A stretch of 64,000 nt of DNA from Tateyamaria omphalii (lineage in GTDB: Bacteria > Pseudomonadota > Alphaproteobacteria > Rhodobacterales > Rhodobacteraceae), in assembly GCF_001969365.1 (NCBI RefSeq), contig NZ_CP019312.1, positions 3,797,637 to 3,861,636 of the forward strand, given 5' to 3'. This document shows, one piece after another, positions 34,043 through 42,834 of the stretch. A model generated the notes under the pieces. That model saw nothing but the letters and a program-made list of their open reading frames with translations. It did no database searches and was not told the origin of the DNA. The translations under genes were made by a program, and so were the position numbers. Every line of letters starts with the position of its first letter. Position 1 is the stretch's first letter.

Positions 34043-34117
34043 TTCATTGTTCTTAAAATATGCAAAAAACTCCGCGAGATGACTGGCAAAGCGTTTGCAT
34101 ATTTTTGGAACAATGAA
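34043..34117. promoter_or_regulatory. Inverted pair of the 23-nt motif inside the transporter operon
   Basis: Two 24-base arms (34043-34066 and 34094-34117) are inverted copies matching at 22 of 24 positions, separated by 27 bases. Read inward to outward each arm is TTTGCATATTT, two or three variable bases, GAACAATGAA. The same motif occurs singly at 5993-6015. It lies in the 243-base gap between the ATPase gene and the first permease, ending 17 bases before the permease ATG. An operator for a dimeric regulator is more likely than a terminator, since no T-tract follows. Confidence 0.6.
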
Positions 34118-34134
34118 GCGCGCAGGTGCCGCTA

Positions 34135-35067
34135 ATGCGATCCGCTGCGCCTGTCCTGACCGTTTTGGCCGTGATTGTCGGCATCTGGTATCTGGCTGTC
34201 GCCCCCATGAATGTGCGTGTGGCGCTGGATCAGGCGGAACGGGCGGGGGAAGCTGTTGTCCCGGAAGGGTCCGTGCCCCGGCGCGCGGTATCCGTATGGC
34301 GGCTGATGCGTGACAATTCGGAGTTTGTGCATCTTGGCTACGCGCTTGAACGGCCCCGGTTGCCGACGCCGCAGCAGGTCGGACAAGAGCTTTGGAAGAC
34401 CACGGGCGAGATGGTGCAAAAGGGGCGGCCCTTTTCCAAGCGGGGGTTGATCTATCACGGGTGGATCACCCTGCAATCGACGTTGTGGGGATTTGCGCTG
34501 GGCACGCTTGTTGGCATCCTTGGCGCCGTTGCGATCGTCTATTCCCGCACCGCACAGCTGAGCCTGATGCCGTGGGCCATCATCAGTCAGACCATTCCCA
34601 TTGTCGCGCTTGCGCCGATGATTATCGTGCTTTCGTCGCAGGCAGGAATTGAAGAACGCGGCGTGCCGAAGGCCATCATATCCGCCTATTTGTGTTTCTT
34701 TCCAGTCCTTGTGGGTATGGTGAAAGGACTGCGGGCACCACAGCCTGCGCAACTGGATCTGCTGCGGACCTATAACGCCACCGGCTTGCAAAGCTTTCTG
34801 CGCCTGCGCCTGCCTGCCTCTGTGCCCTATCTGTTTACCTCGCTGAAAGTGGGCATCGCCGCTGCGCTGGTCGGCACCATCGTGGGCGAATTGCCGACGG
34901 GCGCGATTTCGGGCCTTGGCGCGCGTATCCTGATTGGAGATCAGTTCGGCGCGCCTTTGGCCATTTGGTCGGCCCTGTTTGCGGCGGCGGTTCTGGCCGG
35001 GGCCTTGGTGACTCTGCTTGATCTGATCCAGCGCATCACCCTGAAACGCATGGGGATGGCGACATGA
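34135..35067 (+). CDS. ABC transporter permease 1
   Basis: A 310-residue permease with six predicted helices, starting at ATG 34135 (MRSAAPVLTVLAVIVGIWYL); GTG at 34126 is an alternative. A first helix, a cytoplasmic segment of about 90 residues and then the BPD_transp_1 core with an EAA-type loop (KGLRAPQPAQLDLLRTYNATG). It is the SsuC/ThiX type. Its stop overlaps the start of the second permease by four bases. Confidence 0.9.
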   Translation: MRSAAPVLTVLAVIVGIWYLAVAPMNVRVALDQAERAGEAVVPEGSVPRRAVSVWRLMRDNSEFVHLGYALERPRLPTPQQVGQELWKTTGEMVQKGRPFSKRGLIYHGWITLQSTLWGFALGTLVGILGAVAIVYSRTAQLSLMPWAIISQTIPIVALAPMIIVLSSQAGIEERGVPKAIISAYLCFFPVLVGMVKGLRAPQPAQLDLLRTYNATGLQSFLRLRLPASVPYLFTSLKVGIAAALVGTIVGELPTGAISGLGARILIGDQFGAPLAIWSALFAAAVLAGALVTLLDLIQRITLKRMGMAT

Positions 35068-35903
35068 GTTGGCTGATCCTTGCACTGTTGGTCTGGCTGG
35101 GTGGATGGGCGCTGAACATATGGCTGTCACGTTGGGACAGACTGCGCGCTGTGCGTATCGCAGTGCCTGTGATCTTTGGTGTGACTCTGCTGGTGGTTTG
35201 GGAGGCGCTGGTGCGCGGCTTTGGCATCTCGCCTGTGATCCTGCCTGCGCCGTCGGTTGTGGCACAGACATTTGCAGCGTCAACCGATCTGCTGTGGATC
35301 GACTTTCAGCAAACAGTCGTCAAGGGGGCCCTGCGTGGCTTTACCATCGGGGCCATCGCCGCGTTCGTTGCGGCTGTGCTGATCGACCGGTCAAAGTTCC
35401 TGACGCGGGGCTTGCTGCCCATTGGCAATTTCGTCGCGGCGCTGCCTATCGTCGGAATCGCGCCCATCATGGTGAACTGGTTTGGCTTTGACTGGCAGTC
35501 CAAGGCGGCGGTGGTTGTCGTCATGGTCTTCTTTCCGATCCTTGTGAACACAGTGCAGGGCCTGAACGAAGCATCGGCCATGCAGCGCGATCTGATGCGC
35601 ACCTATGCGGCGAACTATTGGCAGACGCTGTTTCGATTGCGCCTGCCTGCGGCCATGCCGTTCGTCTTCAACGGTTTGAAAGTCGCCACGACGCTGGCGC
35701 TCATCGGGGCCATCGTTGCCGAATATTTCGGCTCGCCCACACGCGGCATGGGATTTCGCATCTCAACCGGCGTCGGCAGCTTGAGCATTGACCTCGTCTG
35801 GGCTGAAATCGCCGTCGCAGCTATCGCCGGTACGGCGCTTTATGGCATCGTGGCCTGGATCGAAAAGCGGGTGACCTTCTGGCACCCGTCACAACGCAGA
35901 TAA
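35064..35903 (+). CDS. ABC transporter permease 2
   Basis: A 279-residue permease of the same SsuC/ThiX family, with about six helices and an EAA-type loop QGLNEASAMQRDLMRTYAAN near residue 165. Together with permease 1 it would form a heterodimeric channel, unlike the single-permease taurine or nitrate systems. It overlaps permease 1 by four bases and is followed after 23 bases by the binding protein. Confidence 0.9.
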   Translation: MSWLILALLVWLGGWALNIWLSRWDRLRAVRIAVPVIFGVTLLVVWEALVRGFGISPVILPAPSVVAQTFAASTDLLWIDFQQTVVKGALRGFTIGAIAAFVAAVLIDRSKFLTRGLLPIGNFVAALPIVGIAPIMVNWFGFDWQSKAAVVVVMVFFPILVNTVQGLNEASAMQRDLMRTYAANYWQTLFRLRLPAAMPFVFNGLKVATTLALIGAIVAEYFGSPTRGMGFRISTGVGSLSIDLVWAEIAVAAIAGTALYGIVAWIEKRVTFWHPSQRR

Positions 35904-35926
35904 CAAAACCAACCTCGGAGGGTATC

Positions 35927-36907
35927 ATGAAGATCAAAGCAACTCTGGCAGCGCTGTCGCTGACCGCCACAAGCGCGTGGGCGGCGGATGACGTCACGCT
36001 GCAACTGAAATGGGTCACGCAAGCCCAGTTCGCCGGCTACTACGTGGCGCTCGAAAAAGGGTTCTACGACGAGGAAGACCTGAACGTCACCATCAAGCCC
36101 GGCGGCCCCGACATCGCACCCACGCAGGTGCTGGCCGGTGGCGGTGCAGACGTCACGGTGGAGTGGATGCCGGCAGCCCTTGCCGCCCGCGAAAAGGGCC
36201 TGCCCATGGTCAACATCGCGCAGCCGTTCAAATCGTCTGGCATGATGCTGACCTGCCGCAAGGATGCGGGCGTCGAAACCACTGCCGACTTCCCCGGCAA
36301 GACCCTGGGCGTCTGGTTCTTCGGCAACGAATTCCCGTTCCTGTCGTGGATGAGCCAGCTTGAGATCCCCACCGACGGCTCCGAAGCAGGCGTCGAAGTG
36401 TTGAAACAGGGCTTCAACGTCGATCCGATCCTGAACGGGCAGGCGGCGTGCGTGTCCACCATGACCTACAACGAATACTGGCAGGTCATTGACGCAGGGC
36501 TCACGCCCGAGGAGCTGACCATCTTCAAATACGAAGACAACGGGGTCGCCACGCTCGAAGACGGGCTGTATGTGCTCGAAGAGAACCTCGAAGACCCGGC
36601 GTTCGAGGACAAGATGGTCCGTTTTGTCCGCGCCTCGATGAAAGGCTGGAAATACGCCGAGGAGAACCCGGACGAAGCTGCCGAGATCGTGCTGGAATAT
36701 GACGAGACCGGCGCCCAGACCGAAACGCACCAGAAGCGGATGATGGGCGAGGTGGCCAAGCTGACCGCCGGATCCAACGGCGCGCTGGACCCTGCCGATT
36801 ACGAACGCACGGTGGCGTCGCTGCTGTCGGGCGGATCGGACCCGGTGATTTCCGCCGCACCGACAGGCGCGTGGACCCACCAGATCACGGACAAGGCGCT
36901 GAACTAA
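35927..36907 (+). CDS. ABC transporter substrate-binding protein, NMT1/THI5-like
   Basis: A 326-residue periplasmic binding protein with a signal peptide (residues 1-19, MKIKATLAALSLTATSAWA). The mature protein begins with the family segment VTLQLKWVTQAQFAGYYVALEKGFY and has the GGGADVTVEW ligand-loop pattern. NMT1/THI5-like proteins bind pyrimidine precursors of thiamine, riboflavin and similar compounds; here the gene neighbourhood suggests pyrimidine import. It is the last gene before a strong terminator. Confidence 0.92.
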   Translation: MKIKATLAALSLTATSAWAADDVTLQLKWVTQAQFAGYYVALEKGFYDEEDLNVTIKPGGPDIAPTQVLAGGGADVTVEWMPAALAAREKGLPMVNIAQPFKSSGMMLTCRKDAGVETTADFPGKTLGVWFFGNEFPFLSWMSQLEIPTDGSEAGVEVLKQGFNVDPILNGQAACVSTMTYNEYWQVIDAGLTPEELTIFKYEDNGVATLEDGLYVLEENLEDPAFEDKMVRFVRASMKGWKYAEENPDEAAEIVLEYDETGAQTETHQKRMMGEVAKLTAGSNGALDPADYERTVASLLSGGSDPVISAAPTGAWTHQITDKALN

Positions 36908-36930
36908 AACCGGTTTTCACGGCATCGGCA

Positions 36931-36958
36931 AAGGCCAGCCTTCGGGCTGGCCTTTTTT
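36931..36958 (+). terminator. Rho-independent terminator ending the pyrimidine island
   Basis: A perfect 10-base stem AAGGCCAGCC/GGCTGGCCTT with a TTCG tetraloop (36931-36954) is followed by a T-tract. It begins 24 bases after the binding-protein stop codon. Confidence 0.95.
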
Positions 36959-37024
36959 GGTGGCAAGGCTGGACGTGCGCGGATTTCGCCCCATTTACTT
37001 GCGGAACGAAGGAGCGCGCACCAC

Positions 37025-37288
37025 ATGACACGTATGGAAGACCTGCAACCGAACCTCGATGAACAAGAGCGCATGGACGCGCGCTACCAGGCCGCGATGG
37101 CCTCGATCAACCGGTCCAAGATGGAGCGGGAGAAAAGCGGTTACGTGGTGATGGCGGCGGCGATGAACTATGGCGAGGGTGCGCTGGGTGACGGGCTGTT
37201 CGGCAAGCTGAGCCATGCGGCGAAGCTGTTCATGATCGCATTTGCGTTTGCGCTGCCGGTGGTGCTGGTTTGGGCGTATTTGTTGTAG
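37025..37288 (+). CDS. Small membrane-tail protein of unknown function
   Basis: An 87-residue protein: a charged, helical N-terminal part (MTRMEDLQPNLDEQERMDAR) and a C-terminal membrane helix (about residues 65-87, LFMIAFAFALPVVLVWAYLL). There is no signal peptide, so a tail-anchored topology is possible. GAAGGAG lies upstream of the ATG. No known family is recognised, and it stands alone after the terminator. Confidence 0.65.
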   Translation: MTRMEDLQPNLDEQERMDARYQAAMASINRSKMEREKSGYVVMAAAMNYGEGALGDGLFGKLSHAAKLFMIAFAFALPVVLVWAYLL

Positions 37289-37385
37289 TCCGCGACAATT
37301 AGAAATTTGAGGAGGCTGCCATTTGCGCGGCCTTTATTGATAAAACTGATCGCGCAGTTCTCGAGCAAGATGTAGTTGCGGTAGC

Positions 37386-38297
37386 CTACGGGCGCGCATA
37401 CTCACTGATTTCGTAGTCTGTAAGTCGCGCAGCACTGTAGACGACCAATTTCTTAATTTTTCCATCGAAGAACCGTACGAAGCGGCCATTGAGACGGATT
37501 GGTTTTTGACGATATTGACTCCATGAAAAATCGTCTTCAGCCGGCAAGCGCTCCGTATGACTGTATTCAAATCGAAACCCTCTTCCAACGTCCTTTGAAA
37601 ACGCTACGCCGGTCTTTGAACTCCTGCTGAATGATGTGACTACCGCAAGTAAGCTGACAACCTCATCATCTGGTCGATCCGCTTCAATTAGTCTAAGAGC
37701 CCGCTCGTTTACTACACCAACAGGCACTCGTGTTGGGCCGCACGAGACCCCAACGTAATCGGCGGACTTGCCCACTGGGCGAAATACATCTTTGAAGGAA
37801 TTGGCAGTGATGCTTCGCATCACTTCAACCTTATCCTTGTTCGTCTCTATGAAGTGATCTGCGGCCTCTACTTCATCGCGTGTTGGCTCGGATGCTCCCT
37901 TGGCAGCACCTTCTTTGAGCAAGTCATTCTGCTCTTTCAGTAGGTCAATAATCTGTTGGGTCTGACCGTCAGGTGCAGGTATCCAGTCGTCAAGCGCGCG
38001 GGTTATGAATACCGTCAGTGGTGTGCTTACAACGGCTCCAAGCGCCGCGGCAGCAATAACTTGTTTATAGGAACCCTCTTCAGAAGGTTCCAAGTAAACC
38101 TTTACTTCACTTCGCGGTGCATGTGCGTTGATTGTACCAGTTGAGTAAAAGTGGCCCAAGATAGCCACAGTTCGTGCAAAGCCGTAAAACGATGCTGCAC
38201 CGTCGTACATATCCAATCTGTTTTGGTCAGCGTCCCGCCCAAAGTACGTTAGCTGAAATTTGGATATCTGGGGTTCAACGAAAGTAATTCGATCCAT
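37386..38297 (-). CDS. Unknown protein in an AT-rich patch
   Basis: A 303-residue protein in a stretch that is visibly richer in A and T, with codon choices (TTA, ATA, AAT) uncommon elsewhere in the window, suggesting recent acquisition. Predicted features: an N-terminal beta-rich domain (about residues 1-75), a hydrophobic segment near 77-97 (VIAAAALGAVVSTPLTVFI), a helical linker with LLKEQNDLLKEG, and a C-terminal mixed domain. It resembles uncharacterised mobile-region proteins (DUF7946-type) but the family call is tentative. Confidence 0.6.
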   Translation of the reverse strand: MDRITFVEPQISKFQLTYFGRDADQNRLDMYDGAASFYGFARTVAILGHFYSTGTINAHAPRSEVKVYLEPSEEGSYKQVIAAAALGAVVSTPLTVFITRALDDWIPAPDGQTQQIIDLLKEQNDLLKEGAAKGASEPTRDEVEAADHFIETNKDKVEVMRSITANSFKDVFRPVGKSADYVGVSCGPTRVPVGVVNERALRLIEADRPDDEVVSLLAVVTSFSRSSKTGVAFSKDVGRGFRFEYSHTERLPAEDDFSWSQYRQKPIRLNGRFVRFFDGKIKKLVVYSAARLTDYEISEYARP

Positions 38298-38534
38298 AGT
38301 ATGCCTAAATATTCAAAATTATAGATTTACACTACAGCGTTTTGATCCAATGTTTGGATATTCAGTCAAGTCTGTCTATGGAATTCCTGCTTTCTGTTCG
38401 TGTTGAAAGCCGTGGAGGCTTCTGCAAAATGCACGAAGCTGGGGGGCGATCCAGCTTAAAACCACAACCGGGTGCCGCTACGCGCGTTTGCTGCGCAAAC
38501 ACTCTTTCGCGCACGCCTTGAGCCCAAAAGCCTA

Positions 38535-38573
38535 CACAAGAAATCCGTCCGCTTAGCGGACGAATTTCTTGTG
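38535..38573. repeat. Long palindrome spanning the ettA stop codon
   Basis: Arms of 18 bases (38535-38552 and 38556-38573, one mismatch) flank TTA, which is the ettA stop codon read from the minus strand. One arm is the last six codons of ettA; the other is its inverted copy outside the gene. The similarity continues outward for about 16 more bases with gaps (GAGCCCAAAAG versus GAACCCAAAAG). Confidence 0.8.
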
Positions 38574-40208
38574 CTTGAGCCTTTTGGGTTCAAGGGCATC
38601 CGGCCCCAGCCGCCGCTTCTTATCTTCCTCGTAGTCCTCGAAATTCCCCTCGAACCATTCCACATGCGCATCCCCTTCGAACGCCAGGATATGCGTGCAA
38701 ATCCGGTCCAGGAAAAACCGGTCGTGCGAAATAACAACCGCACAGCCCGCGAAATCCACCAAGGCGTCTTCTAGCGCCCGCAGCGTCTCCACGTCCAGAT
38801 CGTTGGTCGGCTCGTCGAGCAGCAGCACGTTGCCGCCCTCTTTCAACAGCCGCGCCATGTGGACGCGGTTCCGCTCGCCGCCTGACAGCAGCGACACCTT
38901 CTTTTGCTGGTCGCCGCCCTTGAAGTTGAAGGACGAACAATAGGCGCGGGAATTCACCTGCGCATCGCCCAGCTCGATCACCTCGGCCCCGCCGGAAATC
39001 GCCTCCCACACCGTGTCCCCATCGGCCAGATCGTCGCGCGACTGGTCCACATAGGACAGTTGCACCGTGTCCCCCAACTCGATGGTCCCGGCGTCGGGCG
39101 TTTCCTGCCCGGTCAGCATCTTGAACAGCGTCGACTTGCCCGCGCCGTTGGGGCCGATCACGCCGACAATCGCGCCGGGGGGCAGGGAAAATTCCAGTCC
39201 CTCGACCAGCAGCTTGTCCCCCATCGCCTTGGTCAGGCCCGACACGTCGATCACCTTGGACCCAAGGCGCTGCCCGTTCGGAATGACGATCTGCGCGCGG
39301 CTCAGCTTTTCGCGCTCGGACTGTTCGGCCATCTCGTTATAGGCGTTGATCCGGGCCTTGGACTTGGCCTGCCGCGCCTTGGCCCCCTGCCGCATCCACT
39401 CCAACTCGCGCTCCAGCGTCTTCTGGCGGCTCTTGTCCTCGCGCGCTTCCTGCGCGAGTCGCTTGGCCTTCTGCTCCAGCCAGCTTGAGTAATTGCCTTC
39501 CCACGGCACACCCTTGCCGCGGTCCAGTTCAAGAATCCAGCTGGTGATGTCGTCCAGGAAATAGCGGTCGTGCGTCACGATCAGGATCGTGCCCTTGTAG
39601 TCAATGAGGTGCTGTTGCAGCCACGCGATGGTCTCGGCATCGAGGTGGTTGGTCGGCTCGTCCAAGAGCAGCATCTCGGGCGCTTCAAGCAGCAGCTTGC
39701 ACAGCGCCACCCGGCGCGCCTCACCCCCCGACAGGGTCGTCACGTCCGCATCATCGGGCGGGCAGCGCAGCGCCTCCATGCTGACGTCGATCTGCGAATC
39801 CAGATCCCAAAGGTTCTCTGCATCAATCTGGTCCTGCAGCGCGGCCATCTCGTCCGCTGTCTCGTCGGAATAGTTCATGGCCAGCTCGTTGTAGCGGTCC
39901 AGAACCGCCTTCTTTTCGGCCACGCCCAACATGACGTTCTCACGCACGGTCAGGGTCGGATCCAACTGCGGCTCCTGCGGCAGATAGCCGACCTTGGCGC
40001 CCTCGGCGGCCCAGGCCTCACCGGTGAAATCCTTGTCCATGCCGGCCATTATCTTCATCAGGGTGGACTTGCCCGCGCCATTCACGCCCACAACGCCGAT
40101 CTTCACGCCGGGCAGAAAGTTCAGGTGGATGTTCTCAAAGCACTTCTTGCCGCCGGGATAGGTCTTGGACACACCCGACATGTGATAGACATATTGATAG
40201 GCCGCCAT
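38553..40208 (-). CDS. ettA: Energy-dependent translational throttle protein EttA (ABC-F)
   Basis: A 551-residue soluble ABC-F ATPase with two nucleotide-binding domains: Walker A GVNGAGKSTLMK near residue 40 and GPNGAGKSTLFK near 355; signatures LSGGEARRVALCK and LSGGERNRVHMAR; Walker B motifs LLLDEPTNHLD and LLLDEPTNDLD. A linker of charged helices (KRLAQEAREDKSRQKTLERE) separates them. EttA binds the ribosomal E site and gates entry into elongation according to ATP/ADP level. Length and N-terminus fit the family. Confidence 0.96.
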   Translation of the reverse strand: MAAYQYVYHMSGVSKTYPGGKKCFENIHLNFLPGVKIGVVGVNGAGKSTLMKIMAGMDKDFTGEAWAAEGAKVGYLPQEPQLDPTLTVRENVMLGVAEKKAVLDRYNELAMNYSDETADEMAALQDQIDAENLWDLDSQIDVSMEALRCPPDDADVTTLSGGEARRVALCKLLLEAPEMLLLDEPTNHLDAETIAWLQQHLIDYKGTILIVTHDRYFLDDITSWILELDRGKGVPWEGNYSSWLEQKAKRLAQEAREDKSRQKTLERELEWMRQGAKARQAKSKARINAYNEMAEQSEREKLSRAQIVIPNGQRLGSKVIDVSGLTKAMGDKLLVEGLEFSLPPGAIVGVIGPNGAGKSTLFKMLTGQETPDAGTIELGDTVQLSYVDQSRDDLADGDTVWEAISGGAEVIELGDAQVNSRAYCSSFNFKGGDQQKKVSLLSGGERNRVHMARLLKEGGNVLLLDEPTNDLDVETLRALEDALVDFAGCAVVISHDRFFLDRICTHILAFEGDAHVEWFEGNFEDYEEDKKRRLGPDALEPKRLKHKKFVR

Positions 40209-40344
40209 GGCATTCTCCCGGAACAGATTACGCCGTTTCGTCTAGCGCTCGGCGGGGCAAAGGGCAATGCACCGCCCGCCTGCGATATGTCATTTGGTGA
40301 AGTGACCCGAAACGTGGTAGCGGAAGGCAGCGAAACTGACGGAA

Positions 40345-41649
40345 GTGCCCGACATGCGGCGGTTTATCCTGCTTGCGGCCTGCTTCATCCTCGGCGGATG
40401 TGCGGTCGGTATCAGCCTTGCACCGCCGCCGAACCTATACCGGACCGGCGCCAACTATCCCGACGACCTCGTGCCCGAAGTCTGGCGCACGGCAGAGCCC
40501 AAGATTTTCTACATGACCGACCGCGCCCCCGACGGGCGCAGCTACGGCGCAAGCCGGTCGGATTCGATGGCGTTCGGGGCGGCCACGGTCAAATTCGGGC
40601 GTGATCTGGGCTGGGAAGAGTTGCTGGAGCGCACGCGCGCAGATTCCGACCAACGCGTGTCGAGCCTGTGGGTCCCCGATTTCGAGGAGGTGGTGCGGTT
40701 CGAGACGACACCGCTGCCCTATGCGCGCGACGACGGGCGGCTCACGCACCTGCAGGACGCGCTCGATGTCTACAATGCACAGGCCGCGCGCTTTCAGGCG
40801 GTCATCGCGAATGAGATCAGGCAGACCGGCAACCGCAGCCTTCTGATCTATATTCACGGCTTCAACAGCGAATTCGAGGACAGCCTGACGACACTGGCCA
40901 ACATGTGGCACTTTTCTGGGCGAGAATCCGTGCCCATCTCGTTCACATGGCCTGCGGGCAACGGCTTCGGTCCGCTGGGGTATTTCCGCGACAGGGATGC
41001 GGGCGTGTTTTCGGTCCACCACACCAAGGAATTCCTGCGTATGCTGGCCGCCATGCCAGAGGTGGACAGCATCGACATCATCGCGCACTCGCGCGGCACC
41101 GATGTCGTGACAACCGCCCTGCGCGAGCTGATGATCGAGGCACGCGGCGCGGGCATCCACCCCAAGCTGATGCTGAAAACCGGCACCCTGATCATGGCGG
41201 CCCCCGACCTCGACGTGGGCATCGTCCGGCAACGGCTGCAGGCAGAGCGGTTCTCGGAATCCTTCGAACAGATCAACCTCTACATCAATCCCGGCGACAC
41301 GGCGCTGCGTATCTCGGCGCTGCTTACACGCTCCACGCGCCTCGGCGCGCTCCGGAACGAGGATTTCGAGGATGGCGAGCTTGAATTGCTGCGCAATGAG
41401 GGGCTTGTGCATTTCATCCGGGTTGAAAACGTGCGCGGCGGCTTCGGCCACGCCTACTTCCGGGACAACCCGGCTGTGCTGTCGGACGTGGTGCTGGCGC
41501 TGCGCACGCGCGCCTTTCCGGGAGGCACGCTCCGCCCGCTGGATCAGGACGAAAGCGGTGTCTGGGTGCTGCACCCGAACTACCCGCTGGAACGTTTGCC
41601 GGATCTGCTCAGCATCGAAGCCCGCACCGCCCGTCGCGAAGAAAGATGA
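40345..41649 (+). CDS. Lipoprotein alpha/beta hydrolase, DUF900 family
   Basis: A 434-residue protein with a lipobox (ILGGC, Cys at residue 19), hence probably membrane-anchored. DUF900 features: IFYMTDRAPDGRSYG near residue 53, LIYIHGFNSEFEDSL near residue 170 (oxyanion region) and a nucleophile elbow reading IIAHSRGTDVV, where Ser sits in HSRG. The natural substrate is unknown. The gene's end overlaps the MOSC gene by four bases. Confidence 0.85.
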   Translation: MPDMRRFILLAACFILGGCAVGISLAPPPNLYRTGANYPDDLVPEVWRTAEPKIFYMTDRAPDGRSYGASRSDSMAFGAATVKFGRDLGWEELLERTRADSDQRVSSLWVPDFEEVVRFETTPLPYARDDGRLTHLQDALDVYNAQAARFQAVIANEIRQTGNRSLLIYIHGFNSEFEDSLTTLANMWHFSGRESVPISFTWPAGNGFGPLGYFRDRDAGVFSVHHTKEFLRMLAAMPEVDSIDIIAHSRGTDVVTTALRELMIEARGAGIHPKLMLKTGTLIMAAPDLDVGIVRQRLQAERFSESFEQINLYINPGDTALRISALLTRSTRLGALRNEDFEDGELELLRNEGLVHFIRVENVRGGFGHAYFRDNPAVLSDVVLALRTRAFPGGTLRPLDQDESGVWVLHPNYPLERLPDLLSIEARTARREER

Positions 41650-42116
41650 GCGATCTGCACGACATGATGGCGCGCTGGGCGCAGCCTGGCGTCGTGGACT
41701 GGATCGGCGCGCGGCCCGCGCGGGCGGCGGACATCCAGGTACTGGACCGGGCCGACATCACCGATGCCGGAGTCGATCGCGACCGGGGCCGGGCGGGCAA
41801 ACGGGCGGTCACGCTGATGCAGGCCGAACATGTACCGGTCATCGCCGCCTGTCTGGGCCGCGACGCTCTCGATCCGGCGACGTTCCGGCGCAACATCCTC
41901 GTGCGGAGGCTGAACCTGAACGGTCTCAAGGGGCGCGAGGTGCAGGTAGGCACCGCCATCCTGCGCTTTACCACCATCTGCGCGCCGTGCAGCCTGATGG
42001 AGCGGCTCTTGGGCCACGGCGCCTATGCGGCGATGCGCGGTCACGGCGGCTGGTGCGCCGAGGTGGTGAGGCCCGGCAGCATCGCACTTGGCGACCAGGT
42101 GCGACCGATTGATTGA
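41646..42116 (+). CDS. MOSC-domain protein
   Basis: A 156-residue protein with the MOSC signature: LMQAEHVPVIAACLG, RRNILVRRLNLNGLKG, then VGTAILRFTTICAPCSLMERLLG with the conserved Cys (ICAPC) and the closing AAMRGHGGWCAEVVRPGSIALGD. MOSC domains bind molybdenum cofactor and carry sulfur via the Cys; small stand-alone members such as YiiM reduce N-hydroxylated bases. The reaction here is not established. Overlaps the lipoprotein hydrolase gene. Confidence 0.88.
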   Translation: MSDLHDMMARWAQPGVVDWIGARPARAADIQVLDRADITDAGVDRDRGRAGKRAVTLMQAEHVPVIAACLGRDALDPATFRRNILVRRLNLNGLKGREVQVGTAILRFTTICAPCSLMERLLGHGAYAAMRGHGGWCAEVVRPGSIALGDQVRPID

Positions 42117-42158
42117 CAACACGCGCGCTTTGGCGTCCGTTCACGCGGTTTCGACACT

Positions 42159-42788
42159 TTGGACCCACACGTGACGCACGCTCCCTTTCCCATGGCCCGC
42201 CCGGGCCAGACCATCGGCCTTCTGGGCGGCTCTTTCGACCCGGCCCATGACGGGCACGCGCATATCACGCGCGAGGCGATGAAGCGGTTCGGCCTCACCC
42301 GAGTGTGGTGGCTCGTGTCGCCCGGCAACCCGCTCAAGGCCAAAGGGCCCGCGCCGCTCGGGCGCCGCATGGCGCGGGCAAGGCAGGTCATGCAGCACCC
42401 GCGTGTCACCGTCACGGATATCGAGGCGCGGCTTGGCACGCGGTACACCGCCCAGACCATCGCCGCGCTTCAGGCCCGGTATCCGGGCGTGCGCTTTGTC
42501 TGGCTGATGGGCGCCGACAACCTGGCGCAGTTCCACCACTGGCAGGACTGGATGTGGATCATGGAAAACGTGCCGGTGGGTGTGCTGGCCCGCCCCGGCG
42601 ACCGCATCTCGGCCCGGATGAGCCCGGCGGCAAGGCTCTATCGGCACCACCGCATTTCCGCACGTGCCAGCCAGCTTCTGGGCCGCTCGGATGCACCGGC
42701 ATGGTGTTTTGTGAACGTCGCGATGACGGCGCAATCCTCGACCGAAATCCGGGCGCGAGGCGGCTGGGCCACGTCTTCGGATTTGTGA
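42159..42788 (+). CDS. nadD: Nicotinate-nucleotide adenylyltransferase
   Basis: A 209-residue nucleotidyltransferase of NAD synthesis (NaMN + ATP to deamido-NAD). The ATP motif reads [17 protein letters not shown] (about residues 20-36), followed by [11 protein letters not shown] and the late [14 protein letters not shown] and SSTEIR motifs. Its product is the substrate of NadE encoded at 12677. An internal ATG at 42192 is an alternative start. Confidence 0.94.
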   Translation: MDPHVTHAPFPMARPGQTIGLLGGSFDPAHDGHAHITREAMKRFGLTRVWWLVSPGNPLKAKGPAPLGRRMARARQVMQHPRVTVTDIEARLGTRYTAQTIAALQARYPGVRFVWLMGADNLAQFHHWQDWMWIMENVPVGVLARPGDRISARMSPAARLYRHHRISARASQLLGRSDAPAWCFVNVAMTAQSSTEIRARGGWATSSDL

Positions 42789-42834
42789 TCCAAATCCGCT
42801 TGTTTGACGGGCAAAGCTGGGCTTACATGCCGAC

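Noticed and set aside
34043..34117. Rho-independent terminator within the transporter operon
   Set aside because: The loop is 27 bases, the stem is AT-rich and no T-tract follows; recurrence of one arm at 5993 points to a binding motif.
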